The notes under the pieces: generated by a model | What the model was told of the DNA's origin: nothing | Databases searched by the model: none | What the model saw: the letters and a program-made list of their open reading frames with translations, nothing else | In this document: positions 1 through 7,670 of the stretch, piece after piece | How positions within the stretch are numbered: position 1 is the stretch's first letter | Layout: each line of letters begins with the position of its first letter | Position numbers and translations under genes: made by a program | Assembly (NCBI GenBank): GCA_026400815.1 | Contig: JAPLOI010000056.1 | Coordinates: 1-64,000 of the forward strand | Origin: Alphaproteobacteria bacterium | GTDB taxonomy: Bacteria; Pseudomonadota; Alphaproteobacteria; Acetobacterales; Acetobacteraceae | DNA: 64,000 nt | Direction: 5' to 3'

Positions 1-30
1 AGAACCCATCCGGGAAGTTCTGCATCATGC

Positions 31-866
31 TCAGGGCTTTGGTGCCAGTCTCCGCAGCATGATGCGGATCATCGCCATACGCACGAAGGCCGCGGCGATG
101 CGGCAATGCCGCTCGAAATCGCGGGCCAGGCGTCGGTTCCGGCTGATCCATCCGATAGTGCGTTCGACGATCCACCGCTTCGGCAGCACGACGAATTTGT
201 GCTTGTCGCAGCGGCGCACGATCTCGATCTTCCACGGGCCGGTGCGCGCAACGGCGGTCGCCATCTTCGGTCCCTGATAACCGGCATCGCCGATGATGCG
301 CTCAACGAATGGGAACATCTTGCGCGCCTTGCGCAGCAGCGGCTCGGCACCGTCGCGATCCTGCACATTGGCGGGATGCACGACCACCGCCAGCAGCATG
401 CCGATGGTATCGGTCAGCAGGTGGCGCTTGCGGCCGAGGACCTTCTTGCCCGCGTCATAACCGGACGGATCGAGCGTAGAGCCCCCTTTTGCGCGCCCTT
501 CGCCGTCTGGCTGTCGATGATCGCCGTCGTGGGGCTGGCGTCTCGCCCTGACTGTTCGCGCACCGCCACATAGAGCGTGTGGTGGATGCGCTCGATGGTG
601 CCTTCCCATTCCCAGCGCGAGAAGTAGTCCCAGACCGTGCTCTTGGGCGGCAGATCCTTGGGCAGTGCGCTCCACTGGCAGCCAGTGGAGAGCAGATAGA
701 ACACGGCGTTCAGCACCTCGCGCACGTCCACGCTGCGTCGCCGGCCACCGCGCTTTGCCGGACGGATCAGTGGCGCCACAAGCGCCCATTCGGCATCCGT
801 CAGGTCAGACGGGTAGCGCAGCCCACGCCGATCCGCCGCGCGTCGATGTTCCGCTGTCCATGCCAT
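31..866 (-). mobile_element. IS5-family insertion sequence, transposase in two overlapping frames
   Basis: The first frame (866 down to 414) carries the N-terminal DUF4096-like part and ends its useful sequence at IIDSQTAKGAQKG, where D118 is the first catalytic Asp. The second frame, one base back, continues with GGSTLDPSGYDAGKK, then IIGDAGYQG (second Asp) and RWIVERTIGW (catalytic Glu), and stops at 31. The switch coincides with a homopolymer run, AAAAGGGGG on the coding strand (complement of 482-490). This fits the -1 programmed frameshifting known from IS5-group elements, although a simple disabling frameshift would look the same. With the frames joined the DDE set is complete. I could not identify convincing terminal inverted repeats; the left end may lie at or before the window edge. 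Confident about the family, not about activity. Confidence 0.88.
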
Positions 867-944
867 CCCTCACCCCCACGAATCGTCCCAACGGGCAGGG
901 AATCACATCCGATTCAGGCGATTCAACTTCTTTCGGCAATCACC

Positions 945-1856
945 TTACGGCCGGTTCGCCTGCAGCACCGCAATGGCACAGCTGGCCATGCGCGCCGCGC
1001 CGCTATCGGCGCGGCTGGTGAGCACGATCGGTACCCGCGCCCCCAGCACCACGCCGCCGGCATCGGCGCCGCCGAGGAAGGTGAGCGTCTTGGCCAGCAT
1101 GTTGCCGGCTTCGAGATCGGGCACCAGCAGGATGTCGGCGTCGCCGGCCACGTCGGACGTGATACCCTTGGTGCAGGCGGCTTCCTTGCTGATGGCGTTG
1201 TCGAAGGCCAGCGGGCCATCGAGCAGGCCGCCCTTGATCTGGCCGCGCTCGGCCATCTTGCACAGCGCGGCGGCCTCGATGGTGGAGGGCAGCTTGGCGG
1301 TGACGGTTTCCACCGCCGAGAGGATGGCCACCTTGGGCGTGGCGATGCCGAGCGCCTGGGCCAGTTCGATCGCGTTGGCGATGATGTCGGCCTTGTCTTC
1401 CAGGCTGGGCAGGATGTTCACGGCGGCATCGGTGATGAGCAGCAGCTTGGCGTAGGTCGGCACGTCCATGACAAACACATGGCTCACGCGCCGCGCGGTG
1501 CGCAGGCCGCCTTCCTTGGCGACCACGGCGGCCATCAGCTCATCGGTGTGCAGGCTGCCCTTCATCAGCGCGGCGGCGGCGCCCTCCCGCACCAGGGCCA
1601 CGGCGCGTTCGGCGCTGGCGTGGCTGTGCGGCGTGTCGATGATGGTCCAGGTGCCGAGATCGAGCCCGGCCTGAAGCGCGGTGGCGCGGATGCGGGAGTG
1701 GGGGCCGACCAGGATGGGGGCGATCAGCCCGGCCTCGGCGGCGCGCAGGGCGCCATCGAGCGATGGCACGTCGCAGGGGTGCACCACGGCGGTGGGCAGC
1801 GGCGGCAGGGTGGCGCAGCGCGCGACGAGGGCTTCGAGCTTGGGGTGGCCTGTCAT
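945..1856 (-). CDS. Phosphate acetyl/butyryltransferase family protein
   Basis: A 303-residue protein of the PTA/PTB family, which transfers an acyl group between CoA and orthophosphate in the cytoplasm. Features of the family include the VAGDADILLVPDLEAGNML stretch near residue 230 and the GADAGGVVLGARVPIVLTSR stretch near the C-terminus. The length matches the stand-alone catalytic domain rather than long multidomain Pta. It resembles the proteins often named bifunctional enoyl-CoA hydratase/phosphate acetyltransferase, but no MaoC hydratase part is present. Its ATG overlaps the stop of the upstream CitE-like lyase (ATGA at 1853-1856), so the pair is translationally coupled. That suggests linked handling of an acyl-CoA and an acyl phosphate; the actual substrate cannot be read from sequence. 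Confidence 0.85.
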   Translation of the reverse strand: MTGHPKLEALVARCATLPPLPTAVVHPCDVPSLDGALRAAEAGLIAPILVGPHSRIRATALQAGLDLGTWTIIDTPHSHASAERAVALVREGAAAALMKGSLHTDELMAAVVAKEGGLRTARRVSHVFVMDVPTYAKLLLITDAAVNILPSLEDKADIIANAIELAQALGIATPKVAILSAVETVTAKLPSTIEAAALCKMAERGQIKGGLLDGPLAFDNAISKEAACTKGITSDVAGDADILLVPDLEAGNMLAKTLTFLGGADAGGVVLGARVPIVLTSRADSGAARMASCAIAVLQANRP

Positions 1857-2752
1857 CGCGTGGATGCGCGGGCCGCGATGGCCGCGGCGCGGGCGAGCAG
1901 CTTTTCCGCGCGGCGCACCACGGGCACGTCGATCATCTTGCCATCCAGCGCCACCGCACCGCGGCCCTCGGCGCGGGCCTGGCGGTCCACCTCGATCACG
2001 CGGTTCGCGTGCGCGATCTCCGCCGCGCTGGGGGAGAAGGCCTCGTTGAGCGGGCCGACCTGGGCGGGGTTGATGCAGGAGGCGCCCTCAAACCCCAGGG
2101 CGCGGGAGCGCTTGGCCATGGCGGTGAAGGCCGGGATGTCGCCGAAGCCGGCGAGCGTGCCGGTAAGGCCCAGCGGCATCACCCCGGCGGCGCGGGCGGC
2201 GTGCAGCACCATGCCCTTGGCGAGCGACAGCGCTTCCTCGGTGGGTTCCGCGCCCAGGGCGAGCGCGAAATCCTCGGCCCCCAGGGAGAGGGCGATGCAG
2301 CGGGCGGAGGCGCGGGCGATGGCCTCGGCGTGGGGCAGCGCTTCCGGTGTTTCGACCAGGATGAAGAACCAGGTGTGGCCATCCGGCAGGCCGGCCTTGG
2401 CTTCGCGTTCCGAGACCAGCTCATCGAGCAGGCGGATATGGTCGGGGCCGCGGGCCTTGGTGATGATGAGGCCGTCCACATCGGGCATCACCGCCGCTTC
2501 GATATCCGGCACGGCGAGCGAGAGGGGGGCGTTGATTCGCACCAGCACGTCGTTGGGGCCGCGGCGCACCCGGGTGGCGGCGGAGGCCAGGGCGGCACGG
2601 GCGGCGGCCTTCTCCGAGGGCGGCACGCTGTCTTCCAGATCAAGCTGGATGCAGTCCGCCCCGCGGGTGTGCGCCTTGTCGACGAAGCGGTCGACATGCG
2701 CCGGTACGTACATAAGGGAACGCCAGACGGGGGCAGGACGGAGCGGGGCCAT
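1853..2752 (-). CDS. CitE/HpcH-HpaI family CoA-ester lyase
   Basis: Member of the HpcH/HpaI aldolase / citrate lyase beta family, TIM-barrel enzymes that cleave or form C-C bonds of malyl-, citramalyl- or related CoA thioesters with a divalent metal. Visible hallmarks are RSLMYVPAHVDRF at the N-terminus, DCIQLDLEDSVPPSEK (acidic metal and substrate region), LVRINAP, ILVETPEAL (metal-binding Glu) and SLGAEDFALALG. I chose ATG 2752 because family members begin just before R-S-L-x-F/Y-V-P; the frame stays open to a TTG at 2788 (12 more residues). First gene of a two-gene minus-strand unit with the phosphate acyltransferase. Specificity (malyl, methylmalyl, citramalyl or citryl) is undetermined. 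Confidence 0.85.
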   Translation of the reverse strand: MAPLRPAPVWRSLMYVPAHVDRFVDKAHTRGADCIQLDLEDSVPPSEKAAARAALASAATRVRRGPNDVLVRINAPLSLAVPDIEAAVMPDVDGLIITKARGPDHIRLLDELVSEREAKAGLPDGHTWFFILVETPEALPHAEAIARASARCIALSLGAEDFALALGAEPTEEALSLAKGMVLHAARAAGVMPLGLTGTLAGFGDIPAFTAMAKRSRALGFEGASCINPAQVGPLNEAFSPSAAEIAHANRVIEVDRQARAEGRGAVALDGKMIDVPVVRRAEKLLARAAAIAARASTR

Positions 2753-2856
2753 GGCGGGTATTGGCGGCGGCGAAAAGGGTCGCGTCAAGCGAACAGTTGC
2801 GTTGTAGCGGCCTTGCTTGGTGGGTACGGTTCGGCATCAAAAACAGGAGCTGGCCC

Positions 2857-4053
2857 ATGCTGCCGTTGATTCCGATCGCGCTCTCGGTGGTGCCGGAGCT
2901 GATCAAGCTGATCGCAGGCGACCGCGCCGGCTCTGTTGCAACCCAGGTGGCCGGGGTGGTGCAGGCGGTGACCGGCACCGCAGACCCGGTGGAGGCACAG
3001 AAGCGGCTGAGCGAGGACAGCGCCGTGGCCACCCAGCTGCGGGTGCGGCTGGCCGAGATCGCGCTGGAGGCACAGAAGGCGCAGCTGGTCGCCGAGGAGC
3101 AGCGCCGCCAGGCGGAGCTTTCGGAGATGCAGAAGGCGCTGGAGAACACGCAGGGCGCGCGCAGCTCGATGATCGACCTGGTCCGCTCGGGCAGCCCGAT
3201 CGCCTGGGGCGCGCCGGTGGTGTCCATCATCGTCACGGGCGGGTTCTTCCTGTTCCTGATCATCCTGATGATCGGGGGCATCCGCACGGATGCGGGGAAC
3301 CAGACCGTGGCCAACATCATCAACATCGCCGTCGGCGCGCTGGCCACCGCGTTTGCCACGGTGGTGAATTTCTGGCTCGGTTCGTCCAAGGGCTCGCGCG
3401 ACAAGGACGAGCAGGTGGCGCGCGTGCAGGCGGCGGCGATGGAGCAGGTGACGCGCAGCGCCCAGCCGCCGCCATCGCCGGCGGCTGCGGCGGCGCCGGC
3501 CGCGCCCGATGGGGATGCCCTGTTCGAGCAGTGCCTGGCCGTGGTGCTGGACAAGGAAGGCGGCTTCTCCGACCACCCGCAGGATCGGGGCGGGCCGACG
3601 AACCTGGGCATCACCTGGAAAACCTTCGCCGACTGGCAGGGCATCGACCATGCCGGCCTGTCCCCGGAAGGGCGGGAGAAGCTGGTGGCCGACCTCAAGG
3701 CACTCACGCGGCGGGAGGCGGCGGAGATCTACCGGGCGAATTACTGGCTGCCGATGCGCTGCGGCGACCTGCCGGGGCCGGTGGCGCTGATGCTGTTCGA
3801 CTTCGGGGTGAACGCCGGCAGCCGCACCGCGGTGAAGGCGCTGCAGCGCGTGGCCGGCGTGACGGATGACGGCTCCGTGGGGCCGAAGACGCTGGCGGCG
3901 ATCCGGGCGGTGGACCCGGCGCGGCTGCTGGACCAGATGGCGGAGGCGCGGCTGGCCCATTACCGCGGGCTCGCTGATTTCGCGACCTTCGGCAATGGCT
4001 GGGTGGCGCGCACGCAGCAGGTGGTGGCTTTGGCCCGGGCATTGAAAGGGTAA
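2857..4053 (+). CDS. Holin-muramidase fusion: 3TM-type holin segment plus GH108 endolysin
   Basis: A 398-residue protein. Residues 1-24 form a hydrophobic or amphipathic helix. Residues 45-100 are a charged, coiled-coil-like stretch. Residues 116-141 and 150-174 are strong membrane spans, resembling the 'holin of 3TMs' family known from gene transfer agents. After an Ala/Pro linker (201-220) comes a glycoside hydrolase family 108 domain with the signature KEGGFSDHPQDRGGPTNLGI (putative catalytic Glu234), then a C-terminal PG_binding_3-like domain (about 315-398). The known role of GH108 enzymes is cleavage of peptidoglycan glycan strands; the membrane part would anchor the enzyme or let it cross. 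The start is ATG 2857 behind AGGAG at 2845-2849; the frame is open further upstream but without a ribosome site. No other phage or GTA genes lie nearby, so this is an isolated lysis module or a co-opted cell-wall enzyme. Confidence 0.85.
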   Translation: MLPLIPIALSVVPELIKLIAGDRAGSVATQVAGVVQAVTGTADPVEAQKRLSEDSAVATQLRVRLAEIALEAQKAQLVAEEQRRQAELSEMQKALENTQGARSSMIDLVRSGSPIAWGAPVVSIIVTGGFFLFLIILMIGGIRTDAGNQTVANIINIAVGALATAFATVVNFWLGSSKGSRDKDEQVARVQAAAMEQVTRSAQPPPSPAAAAAPAAPDGDALFEQCLAVVLDKEGGFSDHPQDRGGPTNLGITWKTFADWQGIDHAGLSPEGREKLVADLKALTRREAAEIYRANYWLPMRCGDLPGPVALMLFDFGVNAGSRTAVKALQRVAGVTDDGSVGPKTLAAIRAVDPARLLDQMAEARLAHYRGLADFATFGNGWVARTQQVVALARALKG

Positions 4054-4057
4054 GAAT

Positions 4058-4172
4058 CTTCTTTTTGTGAACAAAAAGAAGCAAAAAAACTTCCTACATT
4101 TGCACCCGTCTCTCCAGGGAGGGGCGGGTGCAAGCGAACAAAAGTTTTTTGGTTCTTTTTTCAAAAAAGAAC
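4058..4172. repeat. Twin-palindrome AT-rich repeat, copy A
   Basis: Two AT-rich perfect hairpins frame a GC-rich one. Hairpin 1 has arms CTTCTTTTTGT (4058-4068) and its complement (4071-4081). Hairpin 2 has arms GTTCTTTTTT (4152-4161) and its complement (4163-4172). Between them an inner inverted repeat TTGCACCCG...CGGGTGCAA closes the structure, with CAAAAAAACTT/AAGTTTTTTG as an outer inverted repeat. The element lies between converging genes, so it may act as a bidirectional terminator. The same unit recurs near 38717 and, inverted, at 53867. Confidence 0.85.
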
Positions 4173-4257
4173 ACTCTTCCTTTCTGCCACGATCACGCCG
4201 AGGCCGTAGAGGATCAGGAGCCCGAGCGACCGGCGGAGTGCCGGTCGCCCGGCCGTG

Positions 4258-5055
4258 TCAGATATGCTTTTCGGCGTCCCAGGGCAGGGTCCAGAGCTCG
4301 GGGTTGCCGAGCTTTCCGGCCAGGGTCTGGGCGATGTCGTCGAACAGGCGCTTGCCCTTCTGCGGGCTGGCGGCATCGGGGTTGCCGATCACGCCCGAGG
4401 CGGAGCGCGAGCCGATGGCGCGCCAGCGATACACGCCGCCGCCCACCACGTCTTCCACCTCCGGCGTGTAGTTCACCTTGGCCATCGCGATGCGGTCCTC
4501 GGCCACCAGCTCCGGCCGCACGGCCATCATCATGGCGGTTTCCGCCTCGCAGGCGTGCAGCAGGCCGGTCTGGGTTTCCAGGATGGCGGCGATCGGCTCG
4601 GCGGCGGCATACCAGTAGGTGAACTGCACGATCGGCACCCCGAGTTTCGGCGTCAGCTCGTCGGTGATCACGCGCAGGCCGTTCTCGTTCCCGCCATGGC
4701 CGTTCAGCAGCGCGATGCGGTGGAAGCCGGCGCGCAGCACGGAGCGGATGATGTCTTCCACCACCGCCCGGTAGGTGTCGAAGCCGATGGTGATGGTGCC
4801 GCCGAAGCTCATGTGATGCTCGGAAACGCCGGGCCAGAACATCGGCAGCACCAGCACGGGCTGGCCGCGATCGGCCATCACCCGGGCGGCGCGCAACGCC
4901 ACTTCCTCGCCCAGGCGGGAATCGACCTCCACCGGCAAATGCGGGCCGTGCTGCTCGATGGAGCCCAGCGGCAGGATCACCAGCGCATCCTGCCGCGCCA
5001 TGTCGCGCAGCTGGTCGGCGCGCAGGCGGCGCCATTCGATCTCGGGGCTGCTCAT
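4258..5055 (-). CDS. Creatininase family amidohydrolase
   Basis: A 265-residue member of the creatininase/ArfB (FAPy hydrolase) family, metal-dependent amidohydrolases. The signature is clear: ILPLGSIEQHGPHLPVEVDS (metal-binding Glu/His/Asp), a central GVSEHHMSFGGTITI, the LLNGHGGNENGL motif and HACEAETAMMM with the conserved metal-ligand Glu. Start ATG 5055 is preceded by GGAGG six bases upstream; this ATG overlaps the stop of the upstream DOPA-dioxygenase-like gene (ATGA), so the two form an operon. Substrates in the family range from creatinine to formamidopyrimidines and lactam intermediates; none can be assigned here. Confidence 0.88.
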   Translation of the reverse strand: MSSPEIEWRRLRADQLRDMARQDALVILPLGSIEQHGPHLPVEVDSRLGEEVALRAARVMADRGQPVLVLPMFWPGVSEHHMSFGGTITIGFDTYRAVVEDIIRSVLRAGFHRIALLNGHGGNENGLRVITDELTPKLGVPIVQFTYWYAAAEPIAAILETQTGLLHACEAETAMMMAVRPELVAEDRIAMAKVNYTPEVEDVVGGGVYRWRAIGSRSASGVIGNPDAASPQKGKRLFDDIAQTLAGKLGNPELWTLPWDAEKHI

Positions 5056-5423
5056 GGGTGGGCCTCCGTTTCGGGCAGGATGTCGGCGTTGAGCGGCAGC
5101 ACTTCGCCCATCCACAGGGCGTGGTGCAGGTGGTCGGCCTTCGGGCGGCCACTTTCGGGGTGCACGAGCACGGTCAGGCCCTGGCGGTTGAGGGCGATGA
5201 ACGGTACCAGCGTGGGGAACAGCTCGTTCGGGAAGGCGATCTGATACATGGCGGCCGGGTGCGGGCCCACCGGCACGGCATGCCAGCGGCCGAGCACGGC
5301 GGCGGGGAAGCGCGCGCCCACCTGCTCCCGCAACGCCAGCGCCGGGGCGCGGTTCTCCGGGTCGAAATAGACATGCGCGTGCCAGCTATGGATCGCGTGG
5401 GCATCGCGCGGCGCTTCGGTCAT
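5052..5423 (-). CDS. DOPA 4,5-dioxygenase family protein
   Basis: A 123-residue cytoplasmic protein of the small DOPA-4,5-dioxygenase (extradiol ring cleavage) family. The conserved pattern is WHAHVYFDP near residues 14-22, then VGPHPAAMYQIAF, and GLTVLVHPESGRPKADHLHHALWMG with the His residues expected to bind iron. Start ATG 5423 follows GGGGAGG. It is translationally coupled to the creatininase-family gene downstream. The pairing suggests a degradation route in which an aromatic or cyclic compound is opened and an amide bond hydrolysed, but this is inference from adjacency only. Confidence 0.85.
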   Translation of the reverse strand: MTEAPRDAHAIHSWHAHVYFDPENRAPALALREQVGARFPAAVLGRWHAVPVGPHPAAMYQIAFPNELFPTLVPFIALNRQGLTVLVHPESGRPKADHLHHALWMGEVLPLNADILPETEAHP

Positions 5424-5443
5424 CGTGGCCTCCCCTTCAGGGG

Positions 5444-6328
5444 TCAGGCGGGCGTGCCTTCCCCGTTCGCCCCAGTTTCGGCTTCGGCCTCTGCCTTCAG
5501 GCGCCGGTAGCTGCGGGCGCTGAACGGCAGCATGCCGACATAGACGATGCCACCGAGTGCCAGCGCCAGCCAGGGGTCGGCGACCAGGAAGGCGGCATAC
5601 AGGCCCACGCCGAGCAGCAGCGGCAGCACCAGGGCGCTGGGCACCTTGAAGTTCTTGAAGCTCCACACCGGAAACGTGGAAACCAGCAACAGTGCGGTGC
5701 CCATCAGCATGGCCGCCACGAAGGGCGGGAACTGCGAGACGGAGACCAGCCAGTCCCACCCCAGCGCCTGCCCCTCCAGCCCCAGGAACAGCGGGAACAT
5801 CACCACGCCGGCACCCGCCGGGGCGGGCACGCCGGTGAAGAAATTATAGGTGTAAGCAGGGTGCGGCCCGGCATCGAGTGCGGCGTTGAAGCGCGCCAGC
5901 CGCAGCGCCATGCACACCGCGAACATCAGGCAGGGCACGTAGCCAAAGCCGCCGGCCACCTGCAGCGACCAGAGGTAGAGCACGAAGCCCGGCGCCACGC
6001 CGAAGCACAGGAAATCCGCCAGGCTGTCGAATTCCGCGCCGAAGCGGCTGGTGGCCTTCAGCAGCCGGGCGATGCGCCCATCCAGCCCATCGATGCAGGC
6101 GGCCACCAGGATGGCGGCAGCAGCGGCGGCAAAGCGGCCCTCCAGCGCGAAGCGCATGGCGGTGAGGCCGGCGCACAGCCCGAGCATCGTCAGGATGTTC
6201 GGGATCATCCGGTTGAACGACAGGCCGGAAAAGCGTGGCCGGGTGCGCGGCCGCAGCCGGCGCTGCAGCTGGCGCATGCGCTCCGCGGCGGAGACGCGGC
6301 CGCCCGGCAGGGGCGAGGGGTCGTTCAA
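5444..6328 (-). CDS. pssA: CDP-diacylglycerol-serine O-phosphatidyltransferase
   Basis: Integral membrane enzyme making phosphatidylserine from CDP-diacylglycerol and serine. The CDP-alcohol phosphotransferase signature is intact: DGLDGRIAR followed by eight residues and then GAEFDSLAD, giving all catalytic Asp residues. About six to eight hydrophobic helices follow. It is the second gene of a psd-pssA operon, so product and next enzyme are made together for phosphatidylethanolamine synthesis. I place the start at TTG 6328, which overlaps the psd stop (TTGA); an internal ATG at 6277 ([10 protein letters not shown]) is the alternative and would give 277 residues. Confidence 0.93.
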   Translation of the reverse strand: MNDPSPLPGGRVSAAERMRQLQRRLRPRTRPRFSGLSFNRMIPNILTMLGLCAGLTAMRFALEGRFAAAAAAILVAACIDGLDGRIARLLKATSRFGAEFDSLADFLCFGVAPGFVLYLWSLQVAGGFGYVPCLMFAVCMALRLARFNAALDAGPHPAYTYNFFTGVPAPAGAGVVMFPLFLGLEGQALGWDWLVSVSQFPPFVAAMLMGTALLLVSTFPVWSFKNFKVPSALVLPLLLGVGLYAAFLVADPWLALALGGIVYVGMLPFSARSYRRLKAEAEAETGANGEGTPA

Positions 6329-7002
6329 GGTGCGCCGTCCAGCGTGGCGATCACCGTCTCGCCGCCGATCATGGTCTGGCCCACCGCCACCAGGGGCAGC
6401 ACGCCCTCGGGCAAATAGAGGTCGGTGCGGCTGCCGAAGCGGATGATGCCGAAGCGCCCGCCGGTCTGCACCGCGTCGCCCTCGCGCACGTCGCACAGGA
6501 TGCGCCGGGCGATCAGGCCGGCGATCTGCACCACGGCGATCTCGCGCCCATCGGCCAGGCGCAGTGCCAGCGCGTTGCGCTCATTGTCGATGCTGGCCTT
6601 GTCCAGGCTGGCGTTGAGGAACTTGCCGTGGCGATAGGCGATGCGCGTGACGGTGCCGTCGATCGGCATGCGGTTCACGTGCACATCGAGCACGGAGAGG
6701 AAGATGGCCACGCGCCAGCGCGGGGCGGGGCCGAGATCAAGCTCGGCCGGCGGCACGGCCATGCCCACCATCACCACCCGCCCATCCGCAGGCGCCACCA
6801 GCACGCCCGGCCGGTCGGGCGGCGTGCGCTCGGGATCGCGGAAGAAATACAGGCAGAACAGCACGAAGGCGCCGCCGATCCAGGCGAGCCAGGGGGCGAA
6901 GACCAGCCCGGCCAGAAACGCGGCGGCTCCGCCGGCGATGAAGGGGCGGCCAGCCGGGTGGGGCGGCGAGAGGACCATCTGCAGCGAGGCGACAAGCGAC
7001 AT
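6325..7002 (-). CDS. psd: Phosphatidylserine decarboxylase proenzyme
   Basis: A 225-residue short (archaeal/alphaproteobacterial type) Psd that converts phosphatidylserine to phosphatidylethanolamine at the inner membrane. Two hydrophobic stretches lie in the first 55 residues ([16 protein letters not shown] and [12 protein letters not shown]). The C-terminal [11 protein letters not shown] contains the Gly-Ser bond where the proenzyme cleaves itself to create the pyruvoyl group. [11 protein letters not shown] is another family hallmark. It is the first gene of psd-pssA. The start is ATG 7002 with only a weak ribosome site. Confidence 0.93.
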   Translation of the reverse strand: MSLVASLQMVLSPPHPAGRPFIAGGAAAFLAGLVFAPWLAWIGGAFVLFCLYFFRDPERTPPDRPGVLVAPADGRVVMVGMAVPPAELDLGPAPRWRVAIFLSVLDVHVNRMPIDGTVTRIAYRHGKFLNASLDKASIDNERNALALRLADGREIAVVQIAGLIARRILCDVREGDAVQTGGRFGIIRFGSRTDLYLPEGVLPLVAVGQTMIGGETVIATLDGAP

Positions 7003-7157
7003 GCGGGGGAGGGCCTTTGTGCGGGATGGGCTTGGTGCGACGGGTGGGGCGCAATTGCGGCACCTGGCCGGATACCCCTGCTGGGGCGGGCGCGGGTGGG
7101 CCTGTTTATGGGGGCTTCATACCTGCCGGGCAAGATCGGCGCGCGACCACCCCACCG

Positions 7158-7670
7158 ATGGATGAAGCCGCGCGCGCCATGCCCTTCGATGTCCCTTTCC
7201 AGCTTGGTCCCTTCTCCGTCCGCCCCGATGGCCGCCTGGCCCTCGCCGAGCCGGACCGGAAACCCTGTTTCCGCCTGCAATGGCGCGGCTGCGAGGTGGA
7301 GGCACGGCTGCGCGTGCGTGGCCCTGAAGGCGACCTGGGCGAGCTGTCGCTGCAGGCCAAGGTCGGCCGGGTGCCCAGCACCGCCCGGCTGGGCGCAGGC
7401 GCGGCCCAGGAGCGCGAGGCGGTGTTCACCACGCTGCGCTCCCTTGCGCCTTCGCTGCCGGAGGGCTGGAGCACCACCCTCATGGCCGACCACCAGGTGG
7501 CATTGTTCACGGCATGTCGGGTGGAGATGCCCACCACCATCAACAGCCTGCTCACCGACGTGACGATGTTCCTGCTGTCGCTAGGCCCCTACCTGGACCT
7601 GCTGGCCGAAGCCGGGGTGGAACCGCCGGCTGCCGCGCCGGAAGCCGCGCCTGGAATGGCGAAGACCTGA
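7158..7670 (+). CDS. Conserved-looking hypothetical protein
   Basis: A 170-residue soluble protein with no signal peptide or membrane segment and no family I recognise. It contains a regular mixture of charged and hydrophobic residues (FSVRPDGRLALAEPDRKPCF; TLMADHQVALFTACRVEMPT) that looks like a folded domain rather than a chance frame. ATG 7158 (MDEAARAMPFDV) is the likely start; ATG 7179 is possible. It diverges from psd. Its last 82 bases overlap the end of the convergent LysM gene, with the C-terminal Ala/Pro tail falling in the overlap. Confidence 0.6.
   Translation: MDEAARAMPFDVPFQLGPFSVRPDGRLALAEPDRKPCFRLQWRGCEVEARLRVRGPEGDLGELSLQAKVGRVPSTARLGAGAAQEREAVFTTLRSLAPSLPEGWSTTLMADHQVALFTACRVEMPTTINSLLTDVTMFLLSLGPYLDLLAEAGVEPPAAAPEAAPGMAKT

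Noticed and set aside
1-930. Search for the terminal inverted repeats of the IS element
   Set aside because: Weakly similar ends were seen around 1-30 and 880-930, but the match is too poor to claim boundaries.
579-2807. A 742-codon open frame on the plus strand opposite the acyltransferase and CitE-like genes
   Set aside because: Composition is Gly/Arg/Ala noise typical of the antisense strand of GC-rich genes; the opposite strand has clear enzyme families.
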